Below are positions 8,520 to 17,959 of a stretch of DNA of 64,000 nucleotides, one piece after another. The DNA comes from Kordiimonadales bacterium (GTDB lineage Bacteria > Pseudomonadota > Alphaproteobacteria > Sphingomonadales > Kordiimonadaceae). The notes under the pieces were generated by a model, which saw only the letters and a list, made by a program, of their open reading frames with translations, searched no databases and had not been told where the DNA came from. The DNA is taken from the NCBI GenBank assembly GCA_002401685.1, contig NVTU01000008.1, positions 22,077 through 86,076 of the forward strand. The letters are read 5' to 3'. Made by a program: the position numbers and the translations under genes. Positions within the stretch are counted from its first letter, which is position 1; every line of letters starts with the position of its first letter.

Positions 8520-9566
8520 CTAGGGGCGATTTAACAGGCGGGTAACCACCTGCGCTGTATAATCAACCATTGGCACAATACGCGCATAATTCAGCCTTGT
8601 AGGGCCAATCACACCGATCACGCCAACAACATTGTTTGCACCGTTCATATAGGGAGAAACCACCAAAGAAGAACCCGAAAGGGAAAATAATTTATTCTCG
8701 GAGCCAATGAACAAGCGCACACCGCGCCCGTCTTTGGCAAGCTCCATCAATTTGATCAAGTCTTTTTTTCGCTCGAGCTCTTCAAAAAGCTGGCGCACGC
8801 GCTCCAAATCTCCTGCAACATCAACGTTTTCGAGTAGATTTGATTGTCCAGAGATAAGTAAGGAGGCCGTATCCGCTTCACCGCCTGACCAAACGGCAAG
8901 CCCGCTTTCCACAATGCGCGTTGTTATGCCGTCCAGTTCTGCTTGGCGGGAATTGAGCTCCAATTCAATCGCCCCTTTCATCTCCTCCAGCGAATGCCCC
9001 ACAAGTCGCGCGCTCAGAAAATTACCCGCGCGCACCAAAGCAGAAGGCGGCAACCCTGGCGGCAGGTCGATCAAACGATTTTCAACTGTGCCGTCCTCGG
9101 CCACCAAAACAACAAGAGCCTGAACGGGCGAGATAGAAACAAATTCGATGTGCTTTACCGCAAGTTCACTTTTAGGCACCATCACCACGGAAGCGCAGCG
9201 CGAAAGCCCCGAAAGAGCCTTGGTCGCATCCGCCAACACTTTATCAATGCCTTGCCCCGACGTAGCACACTGACCTCTAATGGCCTCTTGCTCAGATTTC
9301 GTTAGGTTCCCTACTTCCATCAGGCCATCAACGAACATACGAAGGCCAAGGTCGGTAGGTACGCGGCCTGCTGATGTATGGGGGGCTGAGAGCAAACCAG
9401 CGTCCTCCAGGTCCGCCATAACGTTCCGAATAGTCGCTGGCGACACATCAATGGCCTCAGCTCGGCTTAAAGTACGGGAGCCAACGGGCTCACCCGTATC
9501 TAGATACGTCTCCACAATACTGCGGAATATAGCGGTGGACCGGTCATTCAGGCTGGCGAGCGACAT
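8520..9566 (-). CDS. hrcA: Heat-inducible transcription repressor HrcA
   Basis: A 348-residue HrcA. The N-terminal winged helix contains GEPVGSRTLSRAEAIDVSPATIRNVMADLEDAGLL, followed by the GAF-like domain and the C-terminal family motif GVIGVIGPTRLNYARIVPMVDY. HrcA represses chaperone genes by binding CIRCE elements, with GroEL as corepressor. It is first in an hrcA-grpE operon. AGAGGA precedes the ATG. I found no classical CIRCE repeat upstream of it or of dnaK, so its targets, probably groESL, are likely outside the window. Confidence 0.97.
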   Translation of the reverse strand: MSLASLNDRSTAIFRSIVETYLDTGEPVGSRTLSRAEAIDVSPATIRNVMADLEDAGLLSAPHTSAGRVPTDLGLRMFVDGLMEVGNLTKSEQEAIRGQCATSGQGIDKVLADATKALSGLSRCASVVMVPKSELAVKHIEFVSISPVQALVVLVAEDGTVENRLIDLPPGLPPSALVRAGNFLSARLVGHSLEEMKGAIELELNSRQAELDGITTRIVESGLAVWSGGEADTASLLISGQSNLLENVDVAGDLERVRQLFEELERKKDLIKLMELAKDGRGVRLFIGSENKLFSLSGSSLVVSPYMNGANNVVGVIGVIGPTRLNYARIVPMVDYTAQVVTRLLNRP

Positions 9567-9590
9567 ATTTTTCCTCTACTTAGACTGCCG

Positions 9591-9619
9591 AGTGTAAAAA
9601 CACTGCTCGCCAGCGTCAA
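9591..9619 (-). promoter_or_regulatory. Sigma-70 promoter of hrcA
   Basis: On the minus strand TTGACG at 9619-9614, a 17-base spacer and TACACT at 9596-9591, 25 bases before the hrcA ATG. Confidence 0.6.
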
Positions 9620-9644
9620 TCCACCGTTTGTTGTTTCTTCTTCT

Positions 9645-9673
9645 TTGACCTTGGCGTCGCAGAACGCTAGAAG
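9645..9673 (+). promoter_or_regulatory. Candidate promoter of rph
   Basis: TTGACC at 9645-9650, 17 bases, then TAGAAG at 9668-9673, divergent from the hrcA promoter and 40 bases before the rph ATG. Confidence 0.4.
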
Positions 9674-9712
9674 AAGCGAAACAACCATTTCCCCTTTTAT
9701 GAAGGATGATTT

Positions 9713-10429
9713 ATGCGACCCAGTGGACGCGCGACTGACGAATTACGGGCCCTAGAAATGACCCCTGGCTTTTCCCTGCACGCTGAAGGCAGCTGTATGG
9801 TGAAATTTGGCAACACCCATGTTTTGGTAACTGCCACGTTTGAAGAGCGGGTTCCGAGCTTCCTGCGTGATAGCGGCAAAGGCTGGATCACAGCTGAGTA
9901 CGGTATGCTGCCACGTTCCACACATGGCAGAATGGGTCGTGAAGCTGCGCGCGGCAAGCAGTCAGGCCGCACACAAGAAATTCAGCGCCTTATTGGCCGG
10001 TCGATGCGGGCAGTGGTTGACCTTGTAAAGCTCGGCGAATGCCAGATCCGGATCGACTGTGATGTTATTCAGGCTGACGGCGGCACGCGCACGGCCTCTA
10101 TCTCAGGCGCTTATGTTGCTCTTCATCAATGTTTCACATGGATGATCGAAAATGGTCACCTGAAAGAAATACCGTTCACTGACAGTATCGCGGCTATCAG
10201 TTGCGGCATATACAAAAACACCCCAGTGCTTGACCTTGATTACCCTGAGGACAGCGAAGCGGAAACAGATGCTAACTTCGTTCTGACGGGCCGAGGTGGT
10301 ATTGTGGAAATTCAGGCAACGGCTGAAGAAGAGCCTTTCTCTGAAGAAGAGTTTCTTCGTCTCCTGCGTCTTGCTCGCATGGGCTGCGATACAATTGGCA
10401 AAGCCCAGCGCAAGGCTCTTGGGCTCTAA
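9713..10429 (+). CDS. rph: Ribonuclease PH
   Basis: A 238-residue phosphate-dependent 3'-5' exoribonuclease that trims tRNA 3' ends. It begins [12 protein letters not shown], with the phosphate- and RNA-binding segments [29 protein letters not shown] and [10 protein letters not shown], and the conserved [26 protein letters not shown]. Full family length. It heads a rightward run rph-rdgB-hemW and is divergent from hrcA, a conserved arrangement in alphaproteobacteria. Confidence 0.97.
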   Translation: MRPSGRATDELRALEMTPGFSLHAEGSCMVKFGNTHVLVTATFEERVPSFLRDSGKGWITAEYGMLPRSTHGRMGREAARGKQSGRTQEIQRLIGRSMRAVVDLVKLGECQIRIDCDVIQADGGTRTASISGAYVALHQCFTWMIENGHLKEIPFTDSIAAISCGIYKNTPVLDLDYPEDSEAETDANFVLTGRGGIVEIQATAEEEPFSEEEFLRLLRLARMGCDTIGKAQRKALGL

Positions 10430-10440
10430 CGAACAACAAT

Positions 10441-10463
10441 AGGGTGGGTCGAAGACCCTCCCT
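10441..10463 (+). other. Intercistronic hairpin between rph and rdgB
   Basis: AGGGTGGGTC at 10441-10450 pairs with GACCCTCCCT at 10454-10463, one mismatch, loop GAA. No T-run follows, so it is more likely an mRNA processing or stability element than a terminator. Confidence 0.45.
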
Positions 10464-10493
10464 ACGACAGACTTACAAACAAAGGGTAATACG

Positions 10494-11096
10494 TTGGCGC
10501 GCATATTCGAAACGAACAAATTGGTGATCGCCAGCCATAATCTGGGTAAAGTTCGGGAAATCGGCGAACTATTAGCACCCTTTGGCACGGAAACCCTGTC
10601 GGCCGGGGAACTCGGCTTGCCGGAGCCTATTGAAGACGGGATTACTTTCATTGCCAATGCTGAAATTAAGGCCTTGGCCGCGGCAACAGCTTCTGGCCTA
10701 CCAGCGCTTGCAGACGATAGCGGCCTAGAGGTGGAAGCCCTTGGTGGGGAACCTGGTATCTATAGCGCGCGTTGGGCAGGGCCCTCCAAAGACTTTACGG
10801 TCGCCATGGCTGCGATTAATGGAAAGTTATCCGGCATAACTAATATGGCCGCAAACTTCACCTGTGCCCTAACACTGGCTTGGCCAGACGGGCATATGGA
10901 AAGCTTCGAAGGAAAAGTGTTTGGTACATTGACTTGGCCGCTTCGCGGGAACAGAGGATTTGGCTATGATCCGATGTTTATACCCACCGGCCATGCAGTA
11001 ACTTTTGCTGAAATGGAGCCTTCTGAAAAACACGCGATGAGCCACCGTGCACACGCCTTTAAGCAATTGATCGATGCCTGCTTTAAAAACAGTTAA
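10494..11096 (+). CDS. rdgB: RdgB/HAM1 non-canonical purine NTP pyrophosphatase
   Basis: A 200-residue housecleaning enzyme that hydrolyses dITP, XTP and ITP to monophosphates. Signatures: [15 protein letters not shown] near the N-terminus, [28 protein letters not shown] in the middle, and [13 protein letters not shown] plus SHRAHAF at the C-terminal half. The start is a TTG with AAAGGG seven bases upstream. The end overlaps the hemW start by 23 bases, so the two are probably co-translated. Confidence 0.96.
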   Translation: MARIFETNKLVIASHNLGKVREIGELLAPFGTETLSAGELGLPEPIEDGITFIANAEIKALAAATASGLPALADDSGLEVEALGGEPGIYSARWAGPSKDFTVAMAAINGKLSGITNMAANFTCALTLAWPDGHMESFEGKVFGTLTWPLRGNRGFGYDPMFIPTGHAVTFAEMEPSEKHAMSHRAHAFKQLIDACFKNS

Positions 11097-12279
11097 TCAA
11101 CTAACCTTCACGCCAAGCAAATATGCTGGAACGGCCGCAATATACGTACATTGGCCGTTCTGCCTCAAAAAGTGCCCTTATTGTGATTTCAATAGCCATG
11201 TCCGCGAGACCGTAAGCCAGAAAGAATGGCGCTCGGCTTTGGTTCGGGAAATTGAAACAGCTGCGGCGAATTTTCCCAACTTAAAGGCCAAATCAATATT
11301 TTTTGGTGGCGGCACGCCCAGTTTAATGCCGCCCGAAACCGTTTCAGCTGCGATAGAAGCCATCCACAAATATTGGGCACCAAACGGCGACATTGAAGTT
11401 ACTTTAGAAGCCAACCCCTCAAGCGTAGAAGCTGGCCGCTTTCAGGGATATAGGCAGGCAGGGGTCAATAGGCTATCGGTCGGCATCCAGTCACTGGACG
11501 ACCGGGTACTAAAATTCCTAGGAAGACTACATTCAGCAGAAGAGGCTCTTGCAGCACTAAAAGTTGCACAGGACAACTTTGAACGTGTTAGTTTTGACCT
11601 TATCTACGCACGACCAGAACAAACACTGAGCGACTGGAAAAAGGAACTAACCGAGGCGCTTGGTTTTGGTACCAGCCATATGTCACTTTACCAGCTGACG
11701 ATCGAAGAAGGCACAGCCTTTTTCCATCAGTTCCGGCGCGGGAAATTCTCCTTGCCTGACGAAGATGCGGCAGCCGCGCTTTATGATCTAACGCTAGACC
11801 TCACAAGTTCTAAGGGCCTGAATGCATACGAAGTATCTAACCATGCCATCCCAGGGCAAGAATCCCAGCACAATCTGGCCTACTGGCAAGGTGACTATTA
11901 TGTTGGCATTGGGCCTGGGGCACATGGGCGGCTTCCTGCGCAAAAACCTGGCGATGCCTACGCACATGCGCAGATAAAACGGCCAGAAGATTGGCTCGCG
12001 GCCGTTGTTTCACGTGGAACGGGGCTGCAAAGCCTGGATTACATTCCATCCGATGAGCGAGCCGGGGAGGCAATCCTTACGGGGCTACGGCTAACGGAAG
12101 GTGTGGACGTTGTGCATTGGGGCAAGCTGTTTGGCCAGAAGTTATACGATGTGATTGATAAGAACCAAATGGAAACCATGATCGCCAGTGGCCATATGGA
12201 AAAGACGACTAGCCATATCCGCCTAACACACAAGGGCATGCCCTTGCTTAATTTCATTTTGGGCAAGTTATTGGCTTAA
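11074..12279 (+). CDS. hemW: HemW, radical SAM heme chaperone
   Basis: A 401-residue radical SAM protein. The cluster motif CxxxCxxC is C30, C34 and C37 ([14 protein letters not shown]), followed by [10 protein letters not shown] and the HemN/HemW C-terminal domain ([34 protein letters not shown]). The missing CPDH N-terminal helix and the position after rdgB identify HemW, the heme-delivery protein, rather than the coproporphyrinogen oxidase HemN. A degenerate parS-like site lies inside the gene at 12006-12021. Confidence 0.95.
   Translation: MPALKTVNQLTFTPSKYAGTAAIYVHWPFCLKKCPYCDFNSHVRETVSQKEWRSALVREIETAAANFPNLKAKSIFFGGGTPSLMPPETVSAAIEAIHKYWAPNGDIEVTLEANPSSVEAGRFQGYRQAGVNRLSVGIQSLDDRVLKFLGRLHSAEEALAALKVAQDNFERVSFDLIYARPEQTLSDWKKELTEALGFGTSHMSLYQLTIEEGTAFFHQFRRGKFSLPDEDAAAALYDLTLDLTSSKGLNAYEVSNHAIPGQESQHNLAYWQGDYYVGIGPGAHGRLPAQKPGDAYAHAQIKRPEDWLAAVVSRGTGLQSLDYIPSDERAGEAILTGLRLTEGVDVVHWGKLFGQKLYDVIDKNQMETMIASGHMEKTTSHIRLTHKGMPLLNFILGKLLA
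12006..12021. promoter_or_regulatory. Degenerate parS-like site inside hemW
   Basis: TGTTTCACGTGGAACG differs from the perfect parS sites of this window at two of 16 positions. It lies about 6.5 kb left of the first perfect site and may be a weak ParB site or chance. Confidence 0.35.
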
Positions 12280-12367
12280 GACCAGCAGCGTGCACGGTCA
12301 CCGTCCTAAAGGGCTACATTTACCGTACCTTTAGTTAATGTGTTTATTATTTCCGAAAGATATACTG

Positions 12368-13759
12368 CTAGCGGTTATCTGGCGCCTTCAGGGCAAAACC
12401 AAAACGAGGAAACGAGGTAGGTGCAGGGTCTACGACCAGAAAACCTCTTCGGCGCACCTCCAATATTGCCAACGCTCGCTCTATGGTTCCGTCCGGAAGA
12501 AACCGGAAAAGGCCATCAATTCCCATGAAACCCAGGTTATTGGTTAGCCTATTAATCGAAAACGGCTGCTCGCCTTCAAGTGATGGATCAGGGCGCGCTA
12601 GTAGGGCCACGAGGCTCACTGCATCATAGGCCAAGCTGGCTATTCTCAATGGTTCTTCGGAGAAATTGTTTTCGAAGCGCTTCTGAAACTCTTTTGAGCC
12701 TTGAGGTTCAGGCGCTGCAAACCATGCTCCTTGCAAAGGTGGCTCGCGCAACAATCCTTTATCGCTCCATAGCCCAGTCCCTAGCAACTTGATCTTTTTC
12801 GGGTCCAATTCGTAAAAGGGTAATAACGGAGCTAGTGTACGAAGGAGCGCTCCGCCCTCAGGAACCAAAACGGCATCATAGTTAAGGCTATCGAGCACTT
12901 CGCGTTGCTCTAAGCCTTTTGCGATGTCATCCATCATGTCACTGCGTAGTGAACGCAGAAAACGGACTTCATCGCGCATATCTTTTTTACGTTTGTCAAA
13001 ATTTGACAAACGTTTCACCGGTTCAAATACCGCATCACTATCTGGTGGGTAGCGTTCGATGGCAGAAATTACAGCACCAGCGTCGGATACGACTTTACCA
13101 AAGGCGGTCACGACGCGTTCGCCGTATCGCCCTTCAGGTATCAGGGCTGCGTGGTTCAGTAATCCTTCGCTTATTGCAAAGTCTACAACACGTTTAACTT
13201 CGGTTTCTGGCAGAAATCCCATGATAAACCTACCAGAAGCAGCTGCGCTACTGTCATTTGAAAAACTTATGATAGGAATACCCGCTGGGCCAAGAATCTC
13301 CCCAGCAGCTAATAGGTTCTCTGAAAGCAGCGGTCCAATTACTATGGCGGCATTTTCTTCAATAGCCCGCAGCGCGACCTTTTTGGTCTCTTCCGGATCG
13401 GCTTTTGTATCAAGAGGTAAGAGCGTTAAGCGAGGATCAACCGCATCAAACAGTGCCATGATAGCGGCGCGTAGCAAGACATTGCCTGTTTCGGCTTCCG
13501 GACCCGTGAGCGGCAACATAATAGCTATCGTGATCTTATCGCCTGGTGAAGCCGTTTCAGGCGAAACACCGTGCTGAAGAGGACTATCACTTATCGGCGC
13601 TGTGGGCGTCAGTGGCGCTTGTTTAGGCACCGAACGCCCAAGAGAGGACCGCTCCAAAGGCCCCACCCCAGGAGGGGTCGCTGCACAGCCTACGAGCGCC
13701 ATGAAAGAAAGACATACGAGCAAAGAAGTAGATTTTTCTTTAATCGCCCTTGCAAACAT
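12368..13759 (-). CDS. LppC/LpoA-like periplasmic-binding-fold lipoprotein (penicillin-binding protein activator family)
   Basis: A 463-residue lipoprotein. The ATG at 13759 has GAGGG five bases upstream and gives a lipoprotein signal peptide with lipobox LVGC. A low-complexity linker follows, then a type I periplasmic-binding-protein fold (ITIAIMLPLTGPEAETGNVLLRAAIMALFDA, VIGPLLSENLLAAGEILGPAGIPIISFSND). This is the COG3107-like family; enterobacterial LpoA activates PBP1a, while alphaproteobacterial members are mostly uncharacterised. It is divergent from rsmI, the conserved neighbour of lpoA in many proteobacteria, which supports the assignment. Confidence 0.8.
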   Translation of the reverse strand: MFARAIKEKSTSLLVCLSFMALVGCAATPPGVGPLERSSLGRSVPKQAPLTPTAPISDSPLQHGVSPETASPGDKITIAIMLPLTGPEAETGNVLLRAAIMALFDAVDPRLTLLPLDTKADPEETKKVALRAIEENAAIVIGPLLSENLLAAGEILGPAGIPIISFSNDSSAAASGRFIMGFLPETEVKRVVDFAISEGLLNHAALIPEGRYGERVVTAFGKVVSDAGAVISAIERYPPDSDAVFEPVKRLSNFDKRKKDMRDEVRFLRSLRSDMMDDIAKGLEQREVLDSLNYDAVLVPEGGALLRTLAPLLPFYELDPKKIKLLGTGLWSDKGLLREPPLQGAWFAAPEPQGSKEFQKRFENNFSEEPLRIASLAYDAVSLVALLARPDPSLEGEQPFSINRLTNNLGFMGIDGLFRFLPDGTIERALAILEVRRRGFLVVDPAPTSFPRFGFALKAPDNR

Positions 13760-13892
13760 AACAACCCTCAGTATTTTCAATATATTACGACCATACGAAC
13801 CTTGGAGCCCACCTTCTATGCAGCAATTGCGCTGGTATAGAAACGGCTGTATCAGGTTTTTGGTATATCTGACGAAAGAATGGTAGCAAAAA

Positions 13893-14765
13893 GTGGCAGA
13901 AATCAGCATCGACGATCAAAAACTAAGTGCGGGGCTCTACATTGTTGCCACACCTATCGGAAACCTTGGCGATATAAGCGCCCGTGCGAAAGATATATTA
14001 TCCCGTGTTGACGCCGTTGCCTGTGAAGATACACGCGTTACTGCTAAATTAATGACTGCGTATGGCCTGAAGAAACCTTTGGTGCAGTATCATGAGCATA
14101 ACGCAGCACATCAACGCCCGAAGATATTGGCTAGAATTGAGGCTGGCGAGGCTATTGCGCTGGTTTCGGACGCGGGAACACCCCTTATTTCTGATCCAGG
14201 TTATAAGCTGGTCGAAGAAGCCCATGCTGCTAGCCTTGATGTAACATCCATCCCAGGGCCTAGCGCTGTTGTAACCGCACTCTCGCTTGCCGGTTTACCA
14301 ACCAACAGGTTTCTGTTTATGGGCTTTCCACCTAACAAAACCAAAGCCCGTAAAGAATGGTTTCAAGCCGAAGTAAATACGCCAGCTAGTTTGGTGTTTT
14401 ACGAAAGTGCTAAACGCCTTCCAGCCAGCCTCGCAGATGCAGCAGAATCCCTTGGGGACCGCAAGGCCGCGGTTTGCCGGGAATTGACGAAAAAATTCGA
14501 GGAAGTTGTTTTAAACGACTTAAATGGTCTCGCTGCCCATTATGAAGCCTCAGGCCCACCCAAAGGCGAAGTTGTTGTTGTCGTAAGTGCGCCAGCAAAA
14601 GCCTCAAAAACGGAGATGTCTGATACTGCGGATTTAGATGAAATGATTTTGACTGCGCTCAAGCATATGACGCTAAAAACTGCGTCAGCTTTTATTGCTG
14701 AGCAAACAGGCCTCCGCAAAAAACAAGTGTATGCACGCGCGCTTGAACTATCTGACAGCAAATAG
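13893..14765 (+). CDS. rsmI: 16S rRNA (cytidine-1402-2'-O)-methyltransferase RsmI
   Basis: A 290-residue SAM-dependent methyltransferase of the tetrapyrrole-methylase fold that methylates the ribose of C1402. Motifs: GLYIVATPIGNLGDISARA, ACEDTRVT, LVSDAGTPLISDPGY, IPGPSAVVTALSLAGLP and CRELTKKFEEV. The start is GTG at 13893 with only a weak upstream site. It leads a run rsmI-yraN-gshB. Confidence 0.96.
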   Translation: MAEISIDDQKLSAGLYIVATPIGNLGDISARAKDILSRVDAVACEDTRVTAKLMTAYGLKKPLVQYHEHNAAHQRPKILARIEAGEAIALVSDAGTPLISDPGYKLVEEAHAASLDVTSIPGPSAVVTALSLAGLPTNRFLFMGFPPNKTKARKEWFQAEVNTPASLVFYESAKRLPASLADAAESLGDRKAAVCRELTKKFEEVVLNDLNGLAAHYEASGPPKGEVVVVVSAPAKASKTEMSDTADLDEMILTALKHMTLKTASAFIAEQTGLRKKQVYARALELSDSK

Positions 14766-14773
14766 GTCGTGAT

Positions 14774-15148
14774 GTGAAAAAGGCCTCACCGCACAAACGC
14801 AAAGCCGCGGAAGCAAGAGGCCGCCGCGCGGAAAAGATCGCAGCTTGGTACTTACGGTGTAAGGGCTACCAGATAATTGATGAACGGTTTCGATCAAAAC
14901 GCGGTGAAATTGACCTGATTGCGAAACGTGGAACCACGACAGTTTTCGTAGAAGTTAAAGCCCGTAAAGACGTGGTAACAGCAGCAGAGTCAATTACTTA
15001 CAGACAACGGCGGCGCATTGAAGCTGCAGCAGAGGACTGGATCAAACACACTGGCCATAGCTCAGGTTCACTGAGGTTTGATATTATCTTGGTTGTGCCG
15101 CGTGCTATTCCAACCCATATCTCAGACGCTTGGCGCGTTGGCGACTAA
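14774..15148 (+). CDS. yraN: UPF0102 (YraN) endonuclease-like protein
   Basis: A 124-residue member of the YraN family, which has a restriction-endonuclease-like fold. Conserved motif EIDLIAKRGTTTVFVEVKAR contains the catalytic-type D and ExK residues; the N-terminus has RGRRAEKIAAWYL. It starts at GTG 14774, eight bases after rsmI, its usual neighbour. The cellular role is not established. Confidence 0.93.
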   Translation: MKKASPHKRKAAEARGRRAEKIAAWYLRCKGYQIIDERFRSKRGEIDLIAKRGTTTVFVEVKARKDVVTAAESITYRQRRRIEAAAEDWIKHTGHSSGSLRFDIILVVPRAIPTHISDAWRVGD

Positions 15149-15178
15149 GCAACACAGTAATTGTCTAAGGAAAACAAA

Positions 15179-16126
15179 ATGGTAGCTCAAGCGCTTAAGG
15201 TCGCATTTCAGATGGACCCTATGGAAACCGTCAATATCGATGGGGACAGCACTTTTGTTTTGATGCTTGAGGCACAAGCGCGGGGCCATGAAGTTTGGCA
15301 CTATTTAGCTGAGGACCTATCCTATGCGGAAGGCGCTGTATACGCCGAAGCGCGGCCAGTTTCGGTCCGGCGCGAAAAGGGCAATCACTTTAGTTTCGGC
15401 AAAGCCAAAGTTATTAATATCCGCGATATGGATGTAGTATGGATGCGGCAGGATCCGCCTTTTGATATGGCCTATATTACCGCGACACACCTATTGGATA
15501 TGGTGTCCGACGAGACGCTTGTTGTGAACAACCCGGCTGAGGTCAGAAACGCGCCTGAAAAGCTTTTTGTGATGCAATATCAAGATCTTATGCCCGCCAC
15601 AATGATCACGCGCAGCGAAGACGAAGTACGTCGCTTCCGCGACAAACATGGTGACATCGTGATTAAGCCACTTTACGGCAACGGCGGCGCTGGTGTTTTC
15701 CATATTAAACCGGGTGATAGCAACATAGGTAGCCTGATGGAAATGTTCCTAGAGGTTAGCCGCGAGCCAGTGATGGCCCAAAAATTCCTTTCTGAAGTCG
15801 TTCGAGGCGACAAACGTATCATTCTGGTAGACGGCGAAGCCGTCGGCGCGATCAACCGCGTTCCTGCAGAAGGCGAAGTTCGATCAAACTTGGTCGCCGG
15901 CGGCACTGCTGAAAAATCAGTTCTGACCGAGCGCGAAGTTGAGATATGTGAAAGATTAAAACCGGAACTAAAAGCGCGCGGGCTACTATTTGTTGGCATC
16001 GACGTGATTGACGGCTACCTGACAGAGATAAACGTCACATCGCCAACAGGGCTGCAATCCATCAACAAATATGACGGTGTTTCCCTGGAAGCAACAATTT
16101 GGGATGCCGTTGAGCGCAAGCTCTAA
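15179..16126 (+). CDS. gshB: Glutathione synthetase
   Basis: A 315-residue ATP-grasp enzyme joining gamma-glutamylcysteine and glycine. Motifs: MDPMETVNIDGDSTFVLMLEAQARGHEV, VVNNPAEVRNAPEKLFVMQY, VIKPLYGNGGAGVF and the C-terminal GIDVIDGYLTEINVTSPTGLQ. A TTG at 15161 would add six codons, but AAGGA lies seven bases before the ATG at 15179, giving the normal family start. No gshA is in the window. Confidence 0.96.
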   Translation: MVAQALKVAFQMDPMETVNIDGDSTFVLMLEAQARGHEVWHYLAEDLSYAEGAVYAEARPVSVRREKGNHFSFGKAKVINIRDMDVVWMRQDPPFDMAYITATHLLDMVSDETLVVNNPAEVRNAPEKLFVMQYQDLMPATMITRSEDEVRRFRDKHGDIVIKPLYGNGGAGVFHIKPGDSNIGSLMEMFLEVSREPVMAQKFLSEVVRGDKRIILVDGEAVGAINRVPAEGEVRSNLVAGGTAEKSVLTEREVEICERLKPELKARGLLFVGIDVIDGYLTEINVTSPTGLQSINKYDGVSLEATIWDAVERKL

Positions 16127-16159
16127 GTTTGGCCTTTGCTCTTCCTTAAACAGAGATCT

Positions 16160-16188
16160 GTGTTTGCGGTATTAAACGCCGCAAACAC
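16160..16188. terminator. Hairpin shared by gshB and parB ends
   Basis: GTGTTTGCGG at 16160-16169 and CCGCAAACAC at 16179-16188 form a perfect 10-bp stem between converging gshB and parB. The right arm lies in the last parB codons. There is no strong T-run, so strength as a terminator is uncertain. Confidence 0.55.
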
Positions 16189-17077
16189 CAAGCTTGCCGC
16201 ACAACTCATCAAGCTTATCTAAATCGTCATAGCTGATAACCAGCTTGCCGCTTTCACCTTCATGCTGAATGGAAACTTTAAAACCAAGCGCGGCTGACAG
16301 GTCTTTTTCCAAAGCGATGGTATCTGCATCTTTGCGTTTACCACCGGTGCCGCCAGGACGCGGCTGCCTGCGCTTTTTACCTTTAGTTTCACCAGCAAGA
16401 GCTTCAGTCTGCCGAACGCTAAGCCCCTCTTTTACAACAGTATTAGCGATTTCAACAGGATCACTGCTGCCAATAAGAGCGCGAGCATGGCCCATCGAAA
16501 GCGTGCCTGCTCCCAGCATGTTTTGCACTTTTTCGGGCAAGGTCAAAAGACGCAGTAAATTTGTAATATGGCTACGGCTTTTTCCAACGATCTTCGCAAC
16601 GTTTTCTTGGGTATGGCCAAATTCGGCCATTAGCCGTTTAAAGCCAATAGCTTCTTCAATTGCAGAAAGGTCCTGGCGCTGAATATTCTCAATAACCGCA
16701 ATTTCTAAAACTTCTGCTTCAGTCAGGTTATGAACAACAACAGGCACTTCATGCAGGCCCGCCTTTTGCGATGCGCGCCAACGGCGTTCGCCTGCCACGA
16801 TCTGAAAGCTATCCTTGCCAAGTTTGCGAACAAGGATTGGCTGAAGCATGCCTTTACTTTTTATAGACGAAGCGAGTTCGCCAAGGGAGACCTCGTCAAA
16901 ATGTACACGGGGCTGTGCTGGGTTACGCTCAAGAAACGCAATAGGCAGCGTGCGCCTGGTACCAGCGGCGTCATCAATTGGGGCAGCGTCGTTGGATACT
17001 GTCGTGAAGGCGGGCCTATCATCGCCGAGTAGTGCGGAAAGCCCTCTCCCTAAACCTTTACGGCCTGCTTTTGCCAT
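16172..17077 (-). CDS. parB: Chromosome partitioning protein ParB
   Basis: A 301-residue ParB/Spo0J. The N-terminal GRGLSALLGD motif is for ParA interaction. The CTP-binding ParB domain contains NPAQPRVHFDE and the arginine-rich GERRWRA, followed by the helix-turn-helix that reads parS (EFGHTQENVAKIVGKSRSHITNLLRLL) and a C-terminal dimerisation domain. It is 33 bases downstream of parA. Its targets are the perfect parS sites at 18530, 20611 and 20958. Confidence 0.97.
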   Translation of the reverse strand: MAKAGRKGLGRGLSALLGDDRPAFTTVSNDAAPIDDAAGTRRTLPIAFLERNPAQPRVHFDEVSLGELASSIKSKGMLQPILVRKLGKDSFQIVAGERRWRASQKAGLHEVPVVVHNLTEAEVLEIAVIENIQRQDLSAIEEAIGFKRLMAEFGHTQENVAKIVGKSRSHITNLLRLLTLPEKVQNMLGAGTLSMGHARALIGSSDPVEIANTVVKEGLSVRQTEALAGETKGKKRRQPRPGGTGGKRKDADTIALEKDLSAALGFKVSIQHEGESGKLVISYDDLDKLDELCGKLGVCGV

Positions 17078-17110
17078 CGAAATTCGTCCTAACCTATTGG
17101 TTTTACTATA

Positions 17111-17908
17111 CTATGCTGCTTCCGGCTGGGTCCGGCTAAGCACCTCTCGGGCAAGGCTTATATAAGCCCTGCTTCCGACACACAAATGATCATAAAGAAG
17201 GACTGGCCGGCCAAAACTCGGCGCTTCGGAAATTCTTACATTCCGCGGGATAACAGTTTTGAAAACCTTATCCCCCAGATAATCACGCACGTCCTGAGCT
17301 ACTTGCTCCGACAGATTATTACGCTTGTCAAACATGGTCAGAACCACACCGTTGATATCCAGCGTCGGGTTAAGGCTCGCCCTTACCTGTTCAATAGTTT
17401 TGAGCAACAAGCTTAGACCCTCAAGCGCAAAAAACTCACATTGAAGCGGGACCAAAACCGAATCGGATGCGACAAGGGCGTTTATGGTGAGGAGCGACAA
17501 TGATGGAGGGCAATCTATCAGGATATAATCAAACTCATCCCGAGCACCGGCCTTTTCAAGTGCCTGTTGAAGCCTGAAGTTACGCTGCGGCAATTCAGCT
17601 AATTCCAAATCTGCGCCTGAGAGGTCAACCGTCGACGGCACGATGAAAAGGCCAGGAACTTCCGTTTCCCTAACCGCATCAGCAAGCGGCGCCGCACCCA
17701 AAACCACATCATATGACGTAATCTCGCGGTCATTCCTGTCAATGCCAAGACCTGTACTCGCATTTCCCTGCGGATCAATATCCAACACGAGAACACGCTT
17801 GCCGACTGCAGCCATAGCTGTTGCAAGATTGATTGCGGTCGTGGTTTTTCCAACCCCGCCCTTCTGGTTGGCCAACGCAATCACCTGCGTTTTAGAAGAA
17901 TTCTGCAT
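17111..17908 (-). CDS. parA: Chromosome partitioning ATPase ParA
   Basis: A 265-residue ParA/Soj ATPase with the deviant Walker A QKGGVGKTTTAINLA, Walker A' LDIDPQGNAS, and Walker B ILIDCPPSL. It drives segregation of ParB-bound origins. The short N-terminus without a helix-turn-helix marks the chromosomal (type Ib-like) form. It lies between rsmG and parB, the classic alphaproteobacterial order. Confidence 0.97.
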   Translation of the reverse strand: MQNSSKTQVIALANQKGGVGKTTTAINLATAMAAVGKRVLVLDIDPQGNASTGLGIDRNDREITSYDVVLGAAPLADAVRETEVPGLFIVPSTVDLSGADLELAELPQRNFRLQQALEKAGARDEFDYILIDCPPSLSLLTINALVASDSVLVPLQCEFFALEGLSLLLKTIEQVRASLNPTLDINGVVLTMFDKRNNLSEQVAQDVRDYLGDKVFKTVIPRNVRISEAPSFGRPVLLYDHLCVGSRAYISLAREVLSRTQPEAA

Positions 17909-17959
17909 ATTCCCGTCCCCCGGAAGCGGTAACCTGTAATTACCAATACTATCAAACAG

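Noticed and set aside
9587..9610. Small inverted repeat near the hrcA start resembling half a CIRCE
   Set aside because: The arms (CGAGTGT / ACACTGCTCG) do not match TTAGCACTC-N9-GAGTGCTAA, and the sequence is explained by the -10 region.
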